Origin: Streptomyces diastatochromogenes
Lineage (GTDB): Bacteria > Actinomycetota > Actinomycetes > Streptomycetales > Streptomycetaceae
DNA length: 64,000 nucleotides
Direction: 5' to 3'
Assembly: GCA_026913215.1 (NCBI GenBank)
Contig: JAPTYK010000002.1
Coordinates: 248,001-312,000, forward strand
A model generated the notes under the pieces. That model ran no database searches and was not told the DNA's origin. It worked only from the letters and a program-made list of their open reading frames with translations. This document shows, one piece after another, positions 60,015 through 64,000 of the stretch. How positions within the stretch are numbered: position 1 is the stretch's first letter; each line of letters opens with the position of its first letter. Both the position numbers and the translations under genes were made by a program.

Positions 60015-60929
60015 GCGACGTCCTGGCCGGCATCGACCCCCGAGAACTGTCCGTCCCGGCCCTCGTCTGGGCCGCCGACGAAGCCGCACGCAGAGGTGCG
60101 AGGCTACGCATGGTCGTCGCCGTTCCCCCGGTCCACGACCGGTTCCGGTACGCCGCCGTCGCCCACCAGGGCTCCCTGCGCATCCGGGCCGAGTCGGCGC
60201 TCGCCAACGCCGAGGACCTCGTACGGGAGCTGCACGACGGGCTGTGGACCGCGACGGAGCTCGTCGACGGAGCCCCGGCGACCGTGCTGTGCGACAGGAC
60301 ACCCGGCGCGGCACTCGCCGTGGTCGGCTCCCGCCGCCCGGGCAGGGCCGCCGAGGTCCTCGGCGAGGGCTCGGTGTCCGTCCCGCTGGCAGCGCGCGCC
60401 GACTGCCCCGTCGTCGTGATCCGCGCACCGGAACACACGTCCGTCCACCCGCCGCTGATCGTCGTCGGCGTGGACGGCAGCAGGGACTGCGGTGCGGCCG
60501 TCGCCTTCGCCGCGGCGCAGGCGAGCCTGCGCGAGGCACGGCTCGTGGCGGCCTGGGCGTGGCCCCGTCCCCGATGGCCCACGGAGACGGGGCCGGGGAC
60601 TGGCGGACCGCCGCCGACTGCTCGCGGAGTCGGTGGCCGGCTGCGCGGACCGCTACCCGGACGTCGATGTGGAACAGGTGATCCTGCGTGGACATCCCGT
60701 CGAGGAACTCACCCGTGCCTCCCGCGAGGCCCTCGCGGTCGTCGTCGGGCGCAGGGGCCGCGGGGGTTGCTCCGGCACGCGGCTCGGTTCCACGGTCCAC
60801 GGACTGCTGCACCATGCCGCCTGCCCCGTGATCACTGTTCCGCTCAAGGGGACGGGAGCGACGGACGGTACCGCTTCCGGGGCCGACCGGCCCCGGTCCC
60901 GTACGGACCGACCGGCCCCGACGGGCTGA
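60011..60929 (+). CDS. Universal stress protein, tandem-domain, frameshifted
   Basis: From ATG 60011 the first frame encodes VLAGIDPRELSVPALVWAAD, LAVVGSRRPGRAAEVLGEGS and the start of USP 2 (LIVVGVDGSRDCGAAVAFAA) up to AWAWPRPRW. From about 60600 the rest is in another frame: RRRLLAESVAGCADRYPDVD, LAVVVGRRGRGGCSGTRLGS and HHAACPVITVPLKGTG, ending at 60929. A small indel near 60590-60605 explains it. The gene overlaps the previous USP stop. Confidence 0.7.
60879..60919. promoter_or_regulatory. Tandem DosR-type palindromes before hsp20
   Basis: GGGGCCGACCGGCCCC (60879-60894) and GGACCGACCGGCCCC (60905-60919) have centres about 26 bases apart. They lie in the last codons of the upstream USP and about 240 bases before hsp20. 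Confidence 0.5.
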
Positions 60930-61025
60930 CCCTCCCGGCACTGGGGTTCCCCCGCCCCCGGCGGCACGGTGGGAGGACCGGAACAGCCCGGACAGCGGTC
61001 CGGATCTCTCGGAGAGGTGAGAACG

Positions 61026-61121
61026 ATGCAGCGGATCCGGATCAGTCGCCGCCCTCAGCAGACCCGCCGGCCCCACCCCCTCGACCTGCGGACGCCTTCA
61101 GGCCGCCCCCTCCCGTACTGA
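61026..61121 (+). CDS. Possible 31-codon leader peptide before hsp20
   Basis: ATG at 61026 is preceded by GGAGAGGTGAG and opens MQRIRISRRPQQTRRPHPLD to RPLPY. It is Arg/Pro-rich and unlike any family I know. The good ribosome site and its position 37 bases before hsp20 suggest translation, but it may be chance. Confidence 0.3.
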   Translation: MQRIRISRRPQQTRRPHPLDLRTPSGRPLPY

Positions 61122-61158
61122 GAACGCGGACGGACGGCCTTGCCCAAGGAGCAGAACG

Positions 61159-61614
61159 ATGACCGGAGACAAGGTGGAACGCAGGCACAGCCTCTTCCCC
61201 GACTTCAACGACTGGTTCAACCGTGAATTCCCGGGACTGCCCGGATGGCGCCCCGGTACCGCCGCCCACTCCATCCCCGTGGAGGTGTCCAGCGGTGTCG
61301 GCGCGTACGTGCTGCGGGCCGAACTGCCGGGGATGGACCCCGACGACTTCACCATCACCGTCGAGGACGACCTCATCACGGTGAGCGCGGAGCACAGCGA
61401 GAGCGAGGAGGACAAGGAGCACTCCGAGTTCCGCTACGGGTCCTTCCACCGGACCGTACGGCTTCCGGTGACGATCCCCGCCGACGGCGTCGACGCCTCG
61501 TACAAGGACGGCATCCTCACCATCCGTGTCCCGATGCCGGAAGAAAGGACCGGGACCCGACGGGCCATCCCCGTGCGCCGAGCCGATGACACCGGAGGGG
61601 GCGGGACGTCATGA
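61159..61614 (+). CDS. Small heat-shock protein Hsp20 (alpha-crystallin)
   Basis: The 151-residue chaperone has an N-terminal arm (HSLFPDFNDWFNREFPGLPG), an alpha-crystallin domain (IPVEVSSGVGAYVLRAELPG to YKDGILTIRVPM, with the A-x-x-x-n-G-v-L-type DGILTI motif) and a short tail with AIPV. It should hold unfolding proteins. AAGGAG precedes the ATG. It overlaps the flavodoxin gene by four bases, so the two are coupled. Confidence 0.9.
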   Translation: MTGDKVERRHSLFPDFNDWFNREFPGLPGWRPGTAAHSIPVEVSSGVGAYVLRAELPGMDPDDFTITVEDDLITVSAEHSESEEDKEHSEFRYGSFHRTVRLPVTIPADGVDASYKDGILTIRVPMPEERTGTRRAIPVRRADDTGGGGTS

Positions 61615-62114
61615 ACGCCAAGCGCGTCCTGGTCGCCTACGGCAGCAAGCACGGCGCGACCGCCGGCATCGCCGACGAGATCGGCAAGGCGCTCCGGGCG
61701 GACGGCATCGACGCGGTCGTCCTGCCGGCCGACACCGTCACCGACGTCAGCGGCTACGACGGGGTCGTCCTGGGCGGTGCCCTCTACGCCGGACGCTGGA
61801 ACGGCAAGGCACGACGGTGTGCCCGGCGCAACGCCGGGCAACTCCGCGGCAGGCCCCTGTGGCTCTTCAGCAGCGGTCCCGTCGACAGCTCGGCCGAGCG
61901 GCGCGACATCCCGCCCGTTCCCGGGGTCGCGCGTCGCATGAAGAAACTCGGCGCCCGCGAGCACGTCACGTTCGGCGGCGCCGTGACCGCCGAGACGTCA
62001 GGGCGGATCGCCCAGTCCATGGTCCGTCACGGCAAGGGCGGAGACTTCCGGAACCCGACGCGGGTCCAGGCATGGGCCCATCACATCGGAAACGAGCTCA
62101 GCACCCCACACTGA
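61611..62114 (+). CDS. Flavodoxin-domain protein
   Basis: The 167-residue protein has the FMN phosphate loop VAYGSKHGATAGIADEIG at the N-terminus, then VSGYDGVVLGGALYAGRWNG and LWLFSSGPV. It belongs to the flavodoxin_5/HemG-like group that Streptomyces often carries beside USP genes. It probably works in redox maintenance under low oxygen. It overlaps hsp20 upstream. Confidence 0.83.
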   Translation: MNAKRVLVAYGSKHGATAGIADEIGKALRADGIDAVVLPADTVTDVSGYDGVVLGGALYAGRWNGKARRCARRNAGQLRGRPLWLFSSGPVDSSAERRDIPPVPGVARRMKKLGAREHVTFGGAVTAETSGRIAQSMVRHGKGGDFRNPTRVQAWAHHIGNELSTPH

Positions 62115-62523
62115 GCGCACCGCTGAGACGTCCGGCGGGCGTACCGCCCCGGAGGTGTGCCGTGTTCCACCAGGAGCCGCCGGACCCAGGGACCACCGCG
62201 TCCCGCGCAGGCCGTGCTCTTCCCTCGCGTCTCCGCGCTCGGCGACGCCGTCGGCGGACGTCCGCCCCCGACTCCTCGCCGCCCTGGTCGAGGCGGAACG
62301 GCGGATAGGCGTCGGTCCTGAGGCTCGGGCAGGCGGCGACCCTCAGGACCCAGCGGTTCAGGCCGATGATCAGGGCGAACAGGCCCCGTGGGCAGCGCTC
62401 GGTGAACAGGATGGCGAAGAACGCGATCCAGAGGAAGAACAGCACGATCCAGTGGGGGATCACCAGGATCCATTTCACCAGCCACAGCCAGCGGGACAGT
62501 CCGCCGTCCAGTTCGGCCGTCAC
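62098..62523 (-). pseudogene. DUF4389 membrane protein, degraded
   Basis: LDGGLSRWLWLVKWILVIPH and WIVLFFLWIAFFAILFTERC then IGLNRWVLRVAACPSLRTDA are clear DUF4389 segments, but the usual stretch between the first two spans and the loop before RTDAYPPF are shortened. The C-terminal 55 residues are Arg-rich out-of-frame sequence that runs into the flavodoxin stop. The normal start (MDTPCVPYPPV at 62562) is in a different frame. I judge it inactivated. Confidence 0.6.
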
Positions 62524-62565
62524 CTACCACCGGCGGGTAGGGCACGCACGGTGTATCCATGATCG

Positions 62566-63171
62566 TCACTTGCCCGGCAGGTCGTCTTCTGCGTACCGCA
62601 GCCGGTCGACGACCCCCACGACGCCGTCGACGCTGTCGCAGAGCATGACCAGCACGTGCCCGAAGCCGCGGCGCCGTACCGTTCCGCTGAGGACGACCCG
62701 CCCGTCCACGACCTCCACGGTGATCGCCGACGGGCGCAGCCTCAGCGTGCGGGTGATCACGTCCTCGACGATCTCCTCCTGGATCGCCCGGTCCCTGCGC
62801 AGATAGAGCTGGACGAGGTCGCTGCGGCTGAGGACGCCGACGAGCCGCCCGTCGTCGTCGACGACGGGAAGGCGCTTGACCTTGGCCCGGTCCATCACGC
62901 GGGCCGCCCGCACCACGCTCCAGTCCGGGCGGGCGACGAGGGCGGGGCTCGTCATGAGCGTGCCCGCCGTGCCGGGACGGGTCCCGGTGGCACGGTGACG
63001 GACCAGGTCCGCCTCGGAGACGACGCCCAGCGGCCGGTTCGCCTCGTCCACCACGGGCAGCGCGGTGACGTCGAACTCGTCCAGGAGCCGCGCGATCTCC
63101 TTGAAGGCCGTGCCGGGTACGACGCTGACGGCGGTGGGCGTCATCAGCTCCGCGACGCTCCGGTGTCTCAT
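62566..63171 (-). CDS. CBS-CBS-BON domain protein
   Basis: The 201-residue protein has CBS 1 (MTPTAVSVVPGTAFKEIARL, LPVVDEANRPLGVVSEADLV), CBS 2 (VKRLPVVDDDGRLVGVLSRS) and BON (RPSAITVEVVDGRVVLSGTV). It follows another CBS-BON gene by 6 bases on the minus strand, probably in one transcript. Confidence 0.87.
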   Translation of the reverse strand: MRHRSVAELMTPTAVSVVPGTAFKEIARLLDEFDVTALPVVDEANRPLGVVSEADLVRHRATGTRPGTAGTLMTSPALVARPDWSVVRAARVMDRAKVKRLPVVDDDGRLVGVLSRSDLVQLYLRRDRAIQEEIVEDVITRTLRLRPSAITVEVVDGRVVLSGTVRRRGFGHVLVMLCDSVDGVVGVVDRLRYAEDDLPGK

Positions 63172-63177
63172 CGCTCG

Positions 63178-63834
63178 TCACCTTTCCACGCCCTGGGCGG
63201 TGAGCTCGCACCGCACGCCCACCACGCCTTCGACAGCGCCGGCCAGACGGGCCGCGACGGGGATGAGGCCGCCGTCGCGGACCGTGCCGGACAGTGTCAC
63301 GACGCCGGCGTCGACCCGGACGTCGACCCCGCGCCGCGAGAGCGGGAAGAGACGCTCCACGACATCGCGGCGGACCTCGGCGGCGAGGTCGTCGTCCGGG
63401 CGCAGGAAGACCTTGAGCAGGTCGGAGCGGCTCACGATGCCCTGGATGGCGCCGTGCCCGTCGACGACCGGCAGCCGCTTGACGCGGTGGGCGGCCATGA
63501 GGCGGGCGGCCTGCGGCAGGGACGCCTCGGGGGTGATGGTGACGGCGGGCGAGGTCATCAGGTCCTCGGCCCTGCTGGAGCCGGCCTTGACCGTCGCCCC
63601 GGGGCGACGCATCTGTTCGATGAGGCCGAGGCGGTGCTCATGGAACTCCTCCTTGAGGAGCAGGTCCGCCTCGGAGACCACGCCGACGACACGGCCCTCG
63701 CCCTCGACGACGGGGACGGCGGTCACCTTCCAGCGCTGCATCGTGGTCACGATCTCCTTGAAGTCGGCGCCGGGCAGGACGGCGACGACCTTCTTGGTCA
63801 TCACGTCGGCGACGGTGAACGGCCGACTGGTCAT
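63178..63834 (-). CDS. CBS-CBS-BON domain protein
   Basis: The 218-residue protein has CBS 1 (MTKKVVAVLPGADFKEIVTT, VPVVEGEGRVVGVVSEADLL), CBS 2 (VKRLPVVDGHGAIQGIVSRS) and BON (RGVDVRVDAGVVTLSGTVRD). It is the first of a CBS-BON pair. The gene before it ends 13 bases upstream, so the operon probably begins beyond the window. Confidence 0.87.
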   Translation of the reverse strand: MTSRPFTVADVMTKKVVAVLPGADFKEIVTTMQRWKVTAVPVVEGEGRVVGVVSEADLLLKEEFHEHRLGLIEQMRRPGATVKAGSSRAEDLMTSPAVTITPEASLPQAARLMAAHRVKRLPVVDGHGAIQGIVSRSDLLKVFLRPDDDLAAEVRRDVVERLFPLSRRGVDVRVDAGVVTLSGTVRDGGLIPVAARLAGAVEGVVGVRCELTAQGVER

Positions 63835-63846
63835 GGCTCTCTCTCC

Positions 63847-64000
63847 TCACCGGGCGTATGCGAGGGCTCCCGCCCCCGCGCGCGGCATGACGTCGTCGAT
63901 GAGACGGCCGCGGGTCGAAAGGAGCCGGCGAGCCATGGTCGCGGCGACACATGCGAACACCGCCTCACCGACGGACGGGTCCTCCGCGCAGAGTTCCCTC
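63847..64000 (-). CDS. Probable cyclic-nucleotide-binding (Crp-like) protein, C-terminal end
   Basis: The minus-strand frame open from the window edge reads ELCAEDPSVGEAVFACVAAT then MARRLLSTRGRLIDDVMPRA and stops at 63849-63847. The helical D-P-x-x-G-x-x-x-x...A-x-R-L-x-x-T-R-x-R-L pattern is the C-helix of cyclic-nucleotide-binding-domain proteins found beside USP clusters. Only about 50 residues are visible, so this is tentative. Confidence 0.45.
   Translation of the reverse strand, partial: RELCAEDPSVGEAVFACVAATMARRLLSTRGRLIDDVMPRAGAGALAYAR

Noticed and set aside
1..64000. tRNA genes, rRNA genes, CRISPR arrays or a biosynthetic gene cluster
   Set aside because: No T-loop-like GGTTCGAATCC with cloverleaf context, no regularly spaced repeats and no PKS/NRPS or terpene enzyme was seen; the lone acyl-CoA ligase belongs to a fatty-acid operon.

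Overview
The base composition (strongly G+C-rich with GC-rich third codon positions), frequent GTG/TTG starts, ATGA/GTGA overlaps and gene families (SAV_915, DUF1918, CBS-BON, bL37) all point to a Streptomyces or close actinobacterial chromosome. I see no tRNA, rRNA or CRISPR. The window looks like an accessory chromosomal region holding two stress/ion-homeostasis gene sets between patches of mobile-element debris.

Layout. 1-4.1 kb: an IS5-type transposase cut by the window edge, then an IS701-like element (113-bp terminal inverted repeats, CTAG duplication) whose transposase is decayed and split by a complete ISAzo13-like element. 4.1-8.9 kb: a serine hydrolase, a TetR regulator and a divergent acyl-CoA ligase/acyl-CoA dehydrogenase operon, with a matching operator-like sequence before both the hydrolase and the operon. 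9-18.5 kb: an MFS carrier, a toxin-antitoxin pair with a frameshifted toxin, AraC and ArsR regulators, a VOC protein, small DUF membrane proteins, a cupin and a secreted ChW-repeat protein. 18.5-20.9 kb: a graveyard with IS256, CorA and histidine-kinase remnants.

21-51 kb is dominated by potassium: a KimA-like transporter, a second APC permease, an orphan second kdpB, a kdpF-kdpD pair without kdpABC, a complete kdpFABC-E-D operon, a third kdpD whose kinase core is degenerate, and a two-RCK channel-like protein. Interleaved are an SDR followed by a 25-codon bL37 ribosomal protein gene, a GNAT, lysA, an SAV_915 protein and a methyltransferase. Nine or ten promoters here share an arrangement that fits an OmpR/KdpE-type operator: four GTCA-like units at offsets 0, 11, 32 and 43. 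I regard this as the most interesting signal in the window.

51-64 kb is a dormancy/hypoxia-type set: universal stress proteins (several frameshifted), four CBS-CBS-BON proteins, a NarK-type nitrate/nitrite transporter, a formate dehydrogenase remnant, an HTH-PPOX protein, DUF1918, Hsp20, flavodoxin, a degraded DUF4389 protein and the end of a probable cyclic-nucleotide-binding protein. Palindromes close to GGGCCGAWCGGCCC lie before several of these and look like DosR/DevR-type response-regulator sites. No such regulator is in the window.
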